From Nonomuraea indica (GTDB taxonomy: Bacteria; Actinomycetota; Actinomycetes; Streptosporangiales; Streptosporangiaceae), in the NCBI RefSeq assembly GCF_002850745.1, contig NZ_KZ559467.1, positions 62,001-126,000 on the forward strand: 64,000 nucleotides of DNA, given 5' to 3'. The stretch's first letter is position 1; every line of letters starts with the position of its first letter. The notes under the pieces are model-generated. The model searched no databases, was not told where the DNA came from, and saw only the letters and a list, made by a program, of their open reading frames with translations. The position numbers and the translations under genes were made by a program. This document shows, piece after piece, positions 53,258-62,273 of the stretch.

Positions 53258-53285
53258 AGTGTAGCTCTGATCGCGCATGGCTCAA
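53258..53285 (-). promoter_or_regulatory. Promoter of the ACP-LuxC operon
   Basis: On the minus strand TTGAGC (53285-53280), 16 bp, TACACT (53263-53258). Transcription would start near 53251, about 27 nt before the ACP ATG. This fits a housekeeping-sigma promoter of actinomycetes. Confidence 0.5.
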
Positions 53286-53384
53286 ACCGAGACCCCGTCG
53301 CGGGTAATGGAACCGTATAACGCCGGATGGCGCGGGGGCGCGGCTGCGAATGTCGGACGGGGCGCGCCCACCGCTACAGGGGAA

Positions 53385-54227
53385 ATGATGGACGAATCAA
53401 ATCACTGGTACGGTCACTCCCGCATTCTCGGCACCTACTGCGGGCTGCCCGACGACACCCCCCGGCGTATTCAGGGGTTTGTCCAGCACGGCTGGAACTA
53501 TTTGCATGGATTTCCACCCAACGACCATTGGTGCAGCCCGGGATATCCCCGTTTCATCTGGAGTGACGTGCTCAGACGCCGCGGCTGGTCCATGGGGCGC
53601 AGGGGCCATTACCTCATCGGCGCCCCCTGGATATACCTGCTCGACATGGAGCCCGACCTCGGCCGGATTCCCGAGGCCGAACGCCGCGGCACCATCTGGT
53701 ACCCCTTCCACGGCTGGGAGAAGGGCGCGGTCGACGGCGACCACTTCCGGCTCGCCGCCGAGATACGCGAGGTCGAGACCGGCCCGGTGACGGTGTGCCT
53801 TTACTGGCTGGAGTTCGGCGATCCGGACATCAGGCGCGCGTACGAGTCGGCCGGTTTCCGGGTGGTCTGCCACGGCGACCGGGGGTCCCGCTGGGACGGC
53901 AGGGGCCGCGACTTCCTGCGCCGGCAGCTCACCGAGCTGCGCCGGCACCGCCGCGTCGCCTCCAACCGCCTCGGCAGCGCGCTGTTCTACGGCGCGTCCG
54001 TCGGCTGCGACGTCGCCGTCTACGGGGATCCGATGCAGTTCGAGGGGGAGCGGCCCGAGTACGGCGGCACGGCCCGGCGGATGCGGTTGTGGCCCGAGCT
54101 GCACGGGGTGCGCGTCGACCCCGGGCTGGCCGCCGAGGCCGCGCGGCGCGAGCTGGGGTTCGACCATCAGGCGACACCGGAGGAGCTGCTGCGCATGTTC
54201 GGCTGGAAGCGGGTGCGATGCGCGTGA
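53385..54227 (+). CDS. Putative nonulosonate-linked glycan protein (possible glycosyltransferase)
   Basis: A 280-residue soluble protein without membrane segment. It has no motif I can name. Notable stretches are GYPRFIWSDVLRRRGW, APWIYLLDM, VTVCLYWLEFGDPDIRRAYESAGF (a Rossmann-like strand-helix), and SNRLGSALFYGASVGCDVAVYGDP (about 215-238), which recalls the C-terminal nucleotide-sugar binding half of sugar transferases of bacterial surface-glycan loci. The start ATGATG at 53385/53388 has AGGGGAA; upstream in-frame starts are unlikely. The 5' part is richer in A and T than its neighbours. It is divergent from the acyl operon and overlaps the next gene by 10 bp. Function uncertain. Confidence 0.65.
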   Translation: MMDESNHWYGHSRILGTYCGLPDDTPRRIQGFVQHGWNYLHGFPPNDHWCSPGYPRFIWSDVLRRRGWSMGRRGHYLIGAPWIYLLDMEPDLGRIPEAERRGTIWYPFHGWEKGAVDGDHFRLAAEIREVETGPVTVCLYWLEFGDPDIRRAYESAGFRVVCHGDRGSRWDGRGRDFLRRQLTELRRHRRVASNRLGSALFYGASVGCDVAVYGDPMQFEGERPEYGGTARRMRLWPELHGVRVDPGLAAEAARRELGFDHQATPEELLRMFGWKRVRCA

Positions 54228-55819
54228 ACGAGACGCCGGGCAACGTCCGCATGATCGGCGGCGAGATGCTGCTCTGGTCCGACGCCGACGCGGCCACCGA
54301 CTGGCGGGGGGTCGGCCTGGAGCTGGCCGGTCGGCTCCTCCCGGCGAGCGGCCGGGTGCTGCTGGCCGGCCCGCACGCCGCCGGGCTGGTCGCCGCCGTC
54401 GCCGATCGGGCGGGCCACGCCGCCGTCCTCGTCCGCTCCCATCCGGACGCGTGCGCCCTGGCCGGACGTCACCCCTCGCTGACCGTCCACTGCGGCCGGC
54501 TGCGCGCGCTGACGGAGGAGGAGCCGTACGACCTGGTGCTGGCGCTCGACGGCCTGGGACGCACGCACTCCGCCGAGGAGCCCGCCCCGTCGTGGCAGGA
54601 GTCGTTCGAGGCGCTGGCCCGGCTCGTCCCGCCCGGCGGCCGGCTCGTCCTCGCGGTCCCCAACGACCTGGGCGTCGACCGGTTCGTCGAGGCCAGGCCG
54701 CCCGACCGGCAGGGCGCCGACGGCGACTGGGAGCCCCGGGGCTTCGACCCCACCCACCCCTGCGGCCCGGCCGCGCTCGACGCGGCCCTGGCCGCGGCGG
54801 GCCTGGTGACCGAGGGCCGCTACGCCGCCTACCCGGGCCGCGACGCGCCGCGCGCGCTGCTCGCGAGCGAGCTGCTGGCCCAGGAGCTCCCGGAGGCGCT
54901 CACGGTCCCCCTCGCCGCCCGCGGCGGCGACACCATGCTGGTGGCCGACCCGCTCCGGCTGACCCGGCTGGCCTTCCGGCACGGTCTCGGCGAGCACCTC
55001 GCGCCCCTGTGGGTGGCGGTGGCGACCCGTCCCGCCGCCGGCCTTCCCGCCGAACCGCTCGCCGGGCTCCTGCCCGCCGGGCTGGTCGAGGTGGGCCGGG
55101 TCGTGCACGAGGTCACGGCCACCACCACCAGGCGGCTGCCCGACGGCAGCCCGCGGCCGATCCCGCGCGGGCGCGTCCTGGAGGAGGTGCTGGTCGAGGC
55201 GTGCGCCCGGGAGGACGTGCGGTCGATCCGCCACCTGCTCGCCAGACTCGCCGACTGGGTCGAGGACGGCGGCGACGCGCCCGCCGACAACCTCGTCTGG
55301 GACGGCGAACGGTTCGCCGCCGTCACCCCGCTGCCCGCGCCGACCGGCCCCGTCGCCGCGCGGGTGGTGCTCTGCCGCATCCTGTGGCGGTTCGCCGTAC
55401 GCCTGCTGGCCGCCGGGCATCACCATCCGTGGCCGTGGCCGCAGGCGGCCGACGAGCTCGCGCTGACCCTGTGCGGCATGGCCGGCCGGCCGTGCGGCGA
55501 GGACGACCTCGACCAGGCGCGCAAGCTCGACGCCGAGCTGGGGGAGCCGGCCGGGCCGGCGACCGCGCCCGCCTACCGCGACCTGCTGGCCGCGCACGAC
55601 CGGCTGTCCGACCGGCTCACGGCGACTCTGGCCAGGGTCGCCCGCCTGGAGACCAAGCTCAGCTACCGCGAGCGGGAGTTGGTGCGCGCCAGGGCCAAGC
55701 TGCGCAGGACCCAGCGCAAGGCCGCCGCCCTGCGCAGCAGCCTCGGCCACCGCCTCTCACGCCGCCTCGCCCGCCCCCGCAAGGCCGCCCGCAGGATGCT
55801 GCGCCTGCTGTCCGGCTGA
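54218..55819 (+). CDS. Methyltransferase-like protein with C-terminal coiled coil
   Basis: A 533-residue protein. Residues about 25-200 look like a class I SAM methyltransferase fold: RVLLAGPHAAGLVAAVADR in place of the usual glycine-rich loop, DLVLALDGLGRTH as the strand 4 region, FEALARLVPPGGRLVLAVPN as the strand 5 region. The rest is unrecognised until a Lys/Arg-rich coiled coil (about 455-530) with RELVRARAKLRRTQRKAAALR, which may bind membrane or a partner. The ATG at 54218 lies inside the end of the previous gene. Such methyltransferases with coiled coils are common in O-chain and teichoic acid loci; here a glycan-modifying role is likely but inferred. Confidence 0.65.
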   Translation: MRVNETPGNVRMIGGEMLLWSDADAATDWRGVGLELAGRLLPASGRVLLAGPHAAGLVAAVADRAGHAAVLVRSHPDACALAGRHPSLTVHCGRLRALTEEEPYDLVLALDGLGRTHSAEEPAPSWQESFEALARLVPPGGRLVLAVPNDLGVDRFVEARPPDRQGADGDWEPRGFDPTHPCGPAALDAALAAAGLVTEGRYAAYPGRDAPRALLASELLAQELPEALTVPLAARGGDTMLVADPLRLTRLAFRHGLGEHLAPLWVAVATRPAAGLPAEPLAGLLPAGLVEVGRVVHEVTATTTRRLPDGSPRPIPRGRVLEEVLVEACAREDVRSIRHLLARLADWVEDGGDAPADNLVWDGERFAAVTPLPAPTGPVAARVVLCRILWRFAVRLLAAGHHHPWPWPQAADELALTLCGMAGRPCGEDDLDQARKLDAELGEPAGPATAPAYRDLLAAHDRLSDRLTATLARVARLETKLSYRERELVRARAKLRRTQRKAAALRSSLGHRLSRRLARPRKAARRMLRLLSG

Positions 55820-55834
55820 TCGAGAGGAGCACCC

Positions 55835-58156
55835 GTGCCGATCCTGTCGGTGATCGTCCCGTTCCACGACGTCGAGAGATACCTCGGCCCCTGCCTGGAC
55901 TCGCTGGCCGCCCAGACCCTGCGCGACCTGGAGGTGATCTGCGTCGACGACGGCAGCGGCGACGGAGGGGCGGCCGTGGTCGAGGCCCGCATGGCGGCCG
56001 ACCCGCGCGTGCGGCTCGTCCGGCAGGACAACCATGGCGTCGGCCGGGCCCGCAACACCGGCCTGCGGCACGCGACCGGCCGCTACCTGGCGTTCGTGGA
56101 CGGCGACGACATCGTGCCGCCGCGGGCGTTCCACCGGCTGGTGACGTCGCTGGAGTCCACCGGGTCCGACCTGGCGTGCGGCAACGTCATGCGGCTGCAC
56201 CGCAACCTGCTCGTCCCCTCGTGGGCGCACCGGGAGGCGTTCGCCCGGCCGCTGCGGCGCACCCACATCACCCGCCACCCGCTGCTGGTGCGCGACCGCA
56301 TGCTCTGGAACAAGGTCTACCGGCGCTCGTTCTGGGAGTCGCTCGGGCTGAGATTCCCCGAGCGGATGTACGAGGACCAGCCGGTCGCCATGGCCGCCCA
56401 CGTGGGCGCGTCCTCGGTCGACGTGCTCAAGGGGGTCGTCTACCACTGGCGGCTGCGCGACGAGCGCTCCTCCATCACCGAGCGGCGCCTGGAGCCGGCC
56501 AACCTGCGCGACCGCCTGCTGTCGGTGCTGGAGACGTCGTCGCTGCTCGCCGAGCGGGCGCCGCAGCTCATGCCGTACTTCGACCGCGACACGCTCGACA
56601 TCGACCTGGCCGTCGCGGTGGAGGCGGTGGCCGGCCTGGGGGCCGCCGCCGACGCCGAACTGCTCGACCTCGCCTGCGGCTACCTCGACGGGGTCGAGCC
56701 CGAGGCGCTTCTGAGCCTGCCGTTCGCGCGCCGGCTCATGGTCCGCCTGCTGCACCTGCGCCGCCTGGAGGAGCTGGCGGCCGTGTTCGACCGGGACCGT
56801 GACGGCCGCCTGTGGCCGCGCCTTTCCGCCGACGGTCTCGTGCGCAGGCGCTGGTACGCCCGGCATCCGGCCCTGCCGCGCCCCCTGGCGGAGGTGACGG
56901 GCGAGCTGGCCCTGACCGCCCGGCTGCTCGACATCGGCTGGCGCGACGGCCTGCTGTGCGGCGAGGGCTGGGCGACGGTCGGGCGGTTCGCGGTCGAGGA
57001 GCTGCGGCGGATGCGCGTACGCGTCTGGCTGCAGGAGCGCGGGACGGGCGACAGGATGGCGCTGGGGGAGGAGATCGTCTCGCCCGCGTGGCGCAGCGTG
57101 GCCCAGGAGGGCGGGGGCGCGGTGCCCGAGCACGGCTTCTGCTTCGGGTTCGCGCTGGACCCGGCGGCGCTGGGCCCGGCGCGGCGGGCTCGTGAGGGAC
57201 GCTGGGACCTGTGGGTGGAGCTGAAGGGCGCGGGGCTGCGGCTGGCGGCCAAGGTGGCGGGGCCGCGCTGGCTGCCGCCCTCGGTGCCGGCGCCGGTCCG
57301 CCTGACGGCCGCCGAGCCGCCGTTCGTCCCGGCCCCGCGCCGCGTGACCGACCCGGCCGCCCTCCGCGTCCCGTCCCGCGACGTGGCCACCAGCCGTCCG
57401 GGAGCCCGGTCCCGACCGGCGCCCGACGAGCCGTCCCGACCGGGGGACCCGTCCCGGCGCGGGGACGCCGAGCCGCCGTTCGTCCCGGCGCCGCGACCGG
57501 TGCCCGTCACACGCGCCCCTGAGTGCCCCGGAACTCCGGACGTCCCGGAGCCCGTGGCCCTGCCGGAGTCGCCGGATGTCGCGGAGTCCCCAGCCCTCGC
57601 GGAGTCCCCGGCCCTCGCGGAGTCCCCGGCCCTCGCGGAGTCCCCGGCCCTCGCGGAGTCCCCGGCCCTTGCGGAGTCCCCGGCCCTCGCCGAGCCGCCG
57701 GGCGTTTCCCAGCCGCCTGCCGTCTCCCGGCCGGTGCGGCGGGCGGGGGTGTGGGTGGTGCCGGTGCGCGGCGGCAGGGGAGTGTGGGGGCTGCGGCTGC
57801 GCCGCGCGGAGGCGTTCGTCAGCGAGTGCCGCCTCGACGGGGACACCCTGCTGGTCGCGGGGGAGCTGGCGGATCCGGGCGACGGCGACCCGGTGCTGCG
57901 GCTCGTCCGCCGCACCGACGGCGAGGAGATGTACTTCCCCCTGACGCTGGCCGGCCACCGCTTCCGGGCCAGGGTCCCGCTGGGCGACGTGGACGAGCCC
58001 GTCGGCCGTGAGTCGTGCTGGGAGGTCGTCATCGACCAGGGCCGCCCGCTCCGCCCTCTCGTCCGTACCCCGGCCCGCCCGGCGGCGACCGTCGCCGGGC
58101 GGCGCTTCCAGGTGGACCGGAGCGACGACGGCACCCTCATGCTCGCCGAACGCTGA
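55835..58156 (+). CDS. GT2 glycosyltransferase fused to two beta-rich domains
   Basis: A 773-residue protein. The GT-A domain (about 1-230) starts [14 protein letters not shown], with DDGS at 38-41, DGDD at 89-92 as the metal site, and MYEDQPVA as the later acidic motif. A helical part follows (to about 360). Two beta-rich modules (about 370-490, and 640-745 with [16 protein letters not shown]) flank a long Pro/Ala linker that contains six ESPALA repeats. No signal or membrane helix. It would add sugars or sugar-like units to a cell-wall glycan. The start is a GTG at 55835 after GAGGAG. It lies 15 bp after the methyltransferase-like gene. Confidence 0.88.
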   Translation: MPILSVIVPFHDVERYLGPCLDSLAAQTLRDLEVICVDDGSGDGGAAVVEARMAADPRVRLVRQDNHGVGRARNTGLRHATGRYLAFVDGDDIVPPRAFHRLVTSLESTGSDLACGNVMRLHRNLLVPSWAHREAFARPLRRTHITRHPLLVRDRMLWNKVYRRSFWESLGLRFPERMYEDQPVAMAAHVGASSVDVLKGVVYHWRLRDERSSITERRLEPANLRDRLLSVLETSSLLAERAPQLMPYFDRDTLDIDLAVAVEAVAGLGAAADAELLDLACGYLDGVEPEALLSLPFARRLMVRLLHLRRLEELAAVFDRDRDGRLWPRLSADGLVRRRWYARHPALPRPLAEVTGELALTARLLDIGWRDGLLCGEGWATVGRFAVEELRRMRVRVWLQERGTGDRMALGEEIVSPAWRSVAQEGGGAVPEHGFCFGFALDPAALGPARRAREGRWDLWVELKGAGLRLAAKVAGPRWLPPSVPAPVRLTAAEPPFVPAPRRVTDPAALRVPSRDVATSRPGARSRPAPDEPSRPGDPSRRGDAEPPFVPAPRPVPVTRAPECPGTPDVPEPVALPESPDVAESPALAESPALAESPALAESPALAESPALAESPALAEPPGVSQPPAVSRPVRRAGVWVVPVRGGRGVWGLRLRRAEAFVSECRLDGDTLLVAGELADPGDGDPVLRLVRRTDGEEMYFPLTLAGHRFRARVPLGDVDEPVGRESCWEVVIDQGRPLRPLVRTPARPAATVAGRRFQVDRSDDGTLMLAER
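57581..57688 (+). repeat. Six 18-nt repeats in the GT2 gene
   Basis: Six tandem copies of gcggagtccccggccctc with at most one change each, encoding (A)ESPAL repeats in the linker between the two beta-rich modules. Exact 18-nt periodicity suggests recent copy-number change. Confidence 0.9.
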
Positions 58157-58233
58157 CAACCGACCCCCGGACGACCGACCCTCGGGCGGCCGACCCCGGG
58201 CGACCGGACCGCGAATGCCCGGAGCCCGGGCGA

Positions 58234-58267
58234 CCGGACCGGAAACGACTGGGCGTCGCCGGTCCGG
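58234..58267. terminator. Terminator between GT2 gene and pseC
   Basis: CCGGACCGG (58234-58242) pairs with CCGGTCCGG (58259-58267), 16-nt loop, between convergent genes. GACCG-type short repeats fill the rest of the 129-bp gap. Confidence 0.55.
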
Positions 58268-58285
58268 CCCTCCGCGATCGGAAGG

Positions 58286-59413
58286 CTAGGAGCCGAGGAT
58301 GGACGTCAGGCACTCCACGACCCGGTCCTGCTCGGCGGAGGACAGGTCGGGGAAGAGCGGCAGCGACAACTGCTCGGCGTAGTAGGCCTCCGCCTCCGGG
58401 CAGAGCCCGCGCCGGTAGCCCAGGTCCTCGAACACCGGATGCCAGTAGGCCGGGATGTAGTTGACCTGCACCCCGATCCCGGCCGCCCGCATCCGGTCGT
58501 ACACCTCGCCCCGCCGCCCGTCGCGCACCCGCACGGGGTAGAGGTGCCAGCTCGGCTCCACGTACGGCCGTCGCGCGGGCAGCGTCAGGCCGGGCACCCC
58601 GGCGAGCAGGGCGTCGTAGCGGGCGACCAGCTCGGCCCGCCGGGCCCTGAACGCGGCGAGGCGGCGCAGCTGGCTCGCGCCGAGGGCGCACAGCACGTCG
58701 GGCAGCCGGTAGTTGAGCCCGAACTCGTGCACCTCCTGGTGCCAGCCGCCGTGGCCGGGGTCGCGCTGTTCGGCCGGGTCGCGGACCAGTCCGTGGTTGC
58801 GGAAGCGGGCGGCCCGCCGGAACCGCTCGGGGTCGGCGACGGCCACCGCGCCGCCCTCGGCGGTGGTGACCGTCTTGGTGGGGAAGAACGAGAACGTCGT
58901 CAGGTCGGCGAGCCGCCCCACCGGCAGGCCCTTGTAGGTGGAGCCGATGGAGTGGGCGGCGTCGGCGACGAGCACCGCACCGGCCCGGGTGGCGACCTCG
59001 CGCAGCTCGTCGTAGTCGGCCGGGTGGCCGGCGTAGTCGACGGCGGTGACGGCCCGGGTGCGCCCGGAGACGGCGGCCGAGGCGGCGTCCGGGCAGAGCG
59101 TGCCGGTGTCGGGCCGGATGTCGGCGAAGACCACCCGCGCCCCGCGCAGCGCGGCCGTCGCCGCCGTCGCCACGAAGGTCAGCGGCGAGGTGACCACCTC
59201 GTCTCCGGGCGCCACCCCGGCGGCCACGTAGGCGACGTGCAGGGCGGCGGTGCCGGAGGTGACGGCCAGACAGGGGACGCCGCCGGTCCAGCGTGCCAGC
59301 TCCGCCTCGAACCGCCCGACGGCGGGCCCCGTGGTCAGCCAGTCGCCGCGGAGCACCTCGACGACCGCCTCCACGTCGTCGTCACTGATCGACTGCTTGC
59401 CGTACGGGAGCAT
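58286..59413 (-). CDS. pseC: PseC-type aminotransferase
   Basis: A 375-residue PLP-dependent aminotransferase of the DegT/DnrJ/EryC1 family. It starts MLPYGKQSISDDDVEAV, as PseC proteins do. Asp151 (ADAAHSIGS) and Lys180 (FSFFPTKTVTTAEGG) are the cofactor residues; LNYRLPDVLCALG is the next conserved stretch. It aminates C4 of the keto sugar made by PseB, giving UDP-4-amino-4,6-dideoxy-N-acetyl-altrosamine, in the cytoplasm. Its ATG shares one base with the pseB stop (TGATG). PseB next to PseC is the usual order in pseudaminic acid loci. Confusion with the legionaminic acid homologue is possible but less likely given PseB. Confidence 0.93.
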   Translation of the reverse strand: MLPYGKQSISDDDVEAVVEVLRGDWLTTGPAVGRFEAELARWTGGVPCLAVTSGTAALHVAYVAAGVAPGDEVVTSPLTFVATAATAALRGARVVFADIRPDTGTLCPDAASAAVSGRTRAVTAVDYAGHPADYDELREVATRAGAVLVADAAHSIGSTYKGLPVGRLADLTTFSFFPTKTVTTAEGGAVAVADPERFRRAARFRNHGLVRDPAEQRDPGHGGWHQEVHEFGLNYRLPDVLCALGASQLRRLAAFRARRAELVARYDALLAGVPGLTLPARRPYVEPSWHLYPVRVRDGRRGEVYDRMRAAGIGVQVNYIPAYWHPVFEDLGYRRGLCPEAEAYYAEQLSLPLFPDLSSAEQDRVVECLTSILGS

Positions 59414-60396
59414 CAGACGCCGACCGTCACCATCTCGCGCAGTTGCTCCACCGACAGCCAGCGGTCATTGGTGTCGGAGCGGTAGGCGAAGCCCTCCGGC
59501 AGCATCTGGCCGCCCTGCGGCGGCACGTAGCCCCAGGTCGCGATCGTCGGCAGCACGACGTAGCGGTCGGCGAGGAGCAGCGTGCGGCGGCCGTCGTCGG
59601 GCGCGATCATCTCCTCGTGCAGCTTCTCGCCCGGCCGGATGCCCACCTCGTAGACCGGGTTGCGGGGGGCCAGCGCCTCGGCCAGGTCGGTGATGCGCAT
59701 GCTGGGGATGCGCGGCACGTACAGCTCGCCGCCGCGCATGAGGTCGAAGGAGTCGACGACGAAGCGCACCGCCTGGTCGAGCGTGATCCAGAAGCGGGTC
59801 ATCCGCTTGTCGGTGATCGGCAGCGTGGCCCCCTCGCGGGCGAGCCGCTGGAAGAACGGCACCACCGAGCCCCGGCTGCCGACCACGTTGCCGTAGCGGA
59901 CGACGGAGAAGCGGGTGACATGGCTGGCGGCGTAGTGGTTGGCCGACACGAAGAGCTTGTCGGCGACGAGTTTCGTCGCGCCGTAGAGGTTGATCGGGCT
60001 GGACGCCTTGTCGGTGGACAGCGCGACGACCTTCTGCACGCCCGCGTCGATGGCGGCCTCCACGACGTTCTGCGAGCCGGCGACGTTGGTGCGGACGTAC
60101 TCGAACGGGTTGTACTCGGCCGTGTCGACCTGCTTGAGCGCCGCCGCGTGCACCACGTGCTCGACCCCGTGCATGGCCCTGGCCAGCCGGTCGCGGTCGC
60201 GCACGTCGCCGATGAACCAGCGCAGCCGCTTGTCGTCGCCGAACTGCTGGCGGACCTCGTACTGCTTGAGCTCGTCGCGGGAGAAGACGACGAGGCGCCG
60301 CACGTCGAGAACGTCGAGCGCGTGGCGGATGAACGCCTTGCCGAAGGACCCCGTGCCTCCGGTGATCAGTATTGACGATCCGCTGAGATTGCTCAC
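59413..60396 (-). CDS. pseB: UDP-N-acetylglucosamine 4,6-dehydratase (inverting)
   Basis: A 327-residue SDR-fold enzyme converting UDP-GlcNAc to the 4-keto-6-deoxy-L-talo/altro intermediate, first step of pseudaminic acid synthesis. GGTGSFGKA (13-21) binds NADP. The catalytic group is STDKA with Asp129 and Lys130, and YGATK with Tyr138 and Lys142, matching the Asp/Lys/Tyr/Lys pattern of inverting dehydratases. SRDELKQYEVRQQF is a PseB hallmark. The length is normal. It is the first gene of a two-gene operon with pseC. The ATG at 60396 lies 104 bp from the divergent pseF gene. Confidence 0.95.
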   Translation of the reverse strand: MSNLSGSSILITGGTGSFGKAFIRHALDVLDVRRLVVFSRDELKQYEVRQQFGDDKRLRWFIGDVRDRDRLARAMHGVEHVVHAAALKQVDTAEYNPFEYVRTNVAGSQNVVEAAIDAGVQKVVALSTDKASSPINLYGATKLVADKLFVSANHYAASHVTRFSVVRYGNVVGSRGSVVPFFQRLAREGATLPITDKRMTRFWITLDQAVRFVVDSFDLMRGGELYVPRIPSMRITDLAEALAPRNPVYEVGIRPGEKLHEEMIAPDDGRRTLLLADRYVVLPTIATWGYVPPQGGQMLPEGFAYRSDTNDRWLSVEQLREMVTVGV

Positions 60397-60500
60397 GGGG
60401 CCCCCTGGAATCGCGCTGACGCGCTGTAGTCGTCCGAGCTGGCCGGTAGCATAGCGCGACCGGTCAGCGACGCACGGTCACACGGGGGAATGGGGCTTCG

Positions 60501-61229
60501 GTGCGCATTGTCGGAATTATTCAGGCCCGGATGGGGTCGACGCGCCTGCCGGGCAAGGTGCTGCGGGAGCTGCGCGGACGGTCGGTGCTGGGCTGGGTGG
60601 TGCGCGCCGTCAGGCAGGCGGAGGCGGTGGACGACCTGGTCGTGGCGACCACGACGGAGGCGGCCGACGACGCGGTGGTGGCCGAGTGCCGCAGGCTGGG
60701 CGTCGCCTGGCACCGGGGGCCGGTGGACGACGTGCTCAGCAGGTTCGTGGCGGCGGTGGAGGAGCACCCGGGCGAGGCGGTGATGCGCTTCACGGCCGAC
60801 TGCCCGCTGCTCGACCCGGCGGTGATCCGCGAGGCGGCGCTCGTCTTCCGCGCGGTGCCCGGCCTCGACTACCTGAGCACCAGCCTGGCGCGCACGCTGC
60901 CGCGCGGCCTCGACGTCGAGATCGTCAGCCTGCCGGCGCTGCTGCGGGCCGACCGGGAGGCCACGGCCCACCACCGAGCTCACGTCACCTCCTACGTCTA
61001 CACCTGCCCGGGCACGTCGCGGCTGCTTGGCCTGGCCTACGCGCCGGTCGCCGGCGAGCTGCGGGTCACCCTCGACACGCCGGACGACTGGCGGCTCATC
61101 TCCCGCGTCGCCGACGAGTTCGGCGACCGGTGCGTGCCGCACGCGACGCTGGTGGGCTGGCTGCGCGCCCGGCCTGACGTGCGCCTGCTCAACGCGCACG
61201 TGCAGCAGAAAGCGCTGCAGGAGTCTTGA
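60501..61229 (+). CDS. pseF: Cytidylyltransferase, PseF/SpsF family
   Basis: A 242-residue cytoplasmic nucleotidyltransferase. IIQARMGSTRLPGKVL at residues 6-21 is the CTP-binding signature. VMRFTADCPLLDPAVI holds the metal-binding Asp; HVTSYVYTCP and VTLDTPDDWRLI are typical for the SpsF/PseF group. It should activate pseudaminic acid as CMP-pseudaminate, the last step of the pathway. GTG start at 60501, with GGGGAATGGGG upstream but no clear Shine-Dalgarno. The stop overlaps the TTG start of pseG. Divergent from pseBC. SpsF-like proteins also exist in other pathways, but the neighbours fix the call. Confidence 0.88.
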   Translation: MRIVGIIQARMGSTRLPGKVLRELRGRSVLGWVVRAVRQAEAVDDLVVATTTEAADDAVVAECRRLGVAWHRGPVDDVLSRFVAAVEEHPGEAVMRFTADCPLLDPAVIREAALVFRAVPGLDYLSTSLARTLPRGLDVEIVSLPALLRADREATAHHRAHVTSYVYTCPGTSRLLGLAYAPVAGELRVTLDTPDDWRLISRVADEFGDRCVPHATLVGWLRARPDVRLLNAHVQQKALQES

Positions 61230-62194
61230 GGACGCGGGTCGGCGTCCGCTGTGACGCGGGGGGCGCGCGCGGGGTGGGCCATCTGGTGCGCTGCGTGGCG
61301 CTGGCCGAGGAGTTGCGCGGGCGCGGGGTCGAGGTGTGCTTCCTGGGCGACCTGGCGGGGTCGGCGTGGGCGCGGGCGCAGCTGCTGGAGCGCAGGCTGC
61401 CGCTCGTCCCGGCGCCCGAACGGCCGGCGCGCCTGGCCGCGCTGGCGCGCGACCTCGAACTCGACGCCGTCGTGCTCGACTCCTACGACCTGCCGCCCGG
61501 CACGGGCGCGGCGGTGCGCGAGTCGGCCGCGGTGCTGGCCATCGTCGACGGCGACTCGCCGGGCCAGGACGCCGACCTCTACCTCGACCAGAACCTCGGC
61601 GCCGAGCTGCGCCCGGTTCCGCCGCTCACCCGGAGGCTGGCCGGGTCGCGCTACGTGCTGCTGCGCGACAGCGTCCGGCGGCTGCGCCGCAAGGCCGGGG
61701 CGCGACGGGCCGTGCCACGCGTGCTGTGCTTCTTCGGCGGCACCGACAGCGCGGGCGTGGCCCCCGCCTGGGCGCGGGCGCTGGCCGACACGGGCCTGCC
61801 GTTCCAGGCGACCGTGGTCAGCCCCAAGCCGTTCGCGGTCGAGGGGCCGTTCACCGTCATCCCGCCCACCGACCGGCTGCCCGTGCTGATGGCCGAGGCC
61901 GATCTCGTCGTCACCGCGGCCGGCTCGGCCGTGTGGGAGCTGCTCTACCTCGGCGTGCCGGCCGCCCTGACATGGGTGGCGGACAACCAGCTCATCGGGT
62001 ACGAAGCGTTGGTGGGCCGGGGCATCGCCGCCGGTCTGGGACCGGAGGCGGGCCCAGCCGCCACCAAGGTGCTCGCCTGCCTGCTGGCCGACCCGGCGGC
62101 GCGCGAGGAGCTCGGCCGGCGCGGCCACGGCCTGGTCGACGGCAAGGGGCGCGAACGCGTCGCCGACACCCTGCTCGCGCTCATCGGCGGCTGA
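61226..62194 (+). CDS. pseG: UDP-sugar hydrolase PseG
   Basis: A 322-residue GT-B-fold hydrolase that removes UDP from UDP-2,4-diacetamido-2,4,6-trideoxy-altropyranose. It begins RVGVRCDAGGARGVGHLVRC; His19 matches the catalytic histidine in the GxGH motif. VLCFFGGTDSAG and AAGSAVWELLYLGVPAALTWVADNQ are the nucleotide-binding stretches of the second domain. The predicted start is a rare TTG at 61226 that overlaps the pseF stop (TTGA), so it probably depends on coupled translation. No better start preserves the N-terminal motif. Confidence 0.92.
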   Translation: MRTRVGVRCDAGGARGVGHLVRCVALAEELRGRGVEVCFLGDLAGSAWARAQLLERRLPLVPAPERPARLAALARDLELDAVVLDSYDLPPGTGAAVRESAAVLAIVDGDSPGQDADLYLDQNLGAELRPVPPLTRRLAGSRYVLLRDSVRRLRRKAGARRAVPRVLCFFGGTDSAGVAPAWARALADTGLPFQATVVSPKPFAVEGPFTVIPPTDRLPVLMAEADLVVTAAGSAVWELLYLGVPAALTWVADNQLIGYEALVGRGIAAGLGPEAGPAATKVLACLLADPAAREELGRRGHGLVDGKGRERVADTLLALIGG

Positions 62195-62273
62195 CAGGGT
62201 CCACTGGGCGACGTCCCGTGCGACGTCCAGGGCGGGCAGGGACCGGCGGCGCGGCGCGCGTGAGCGTCACCTG

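Noticed and set aside
55757..58159. 800-codon minus-strand frame opposite the GT2 gene
   Set aside because: Complementary shadow of a gene with clear GT2 motifs; its repeats mirror the ESPALA repeats.
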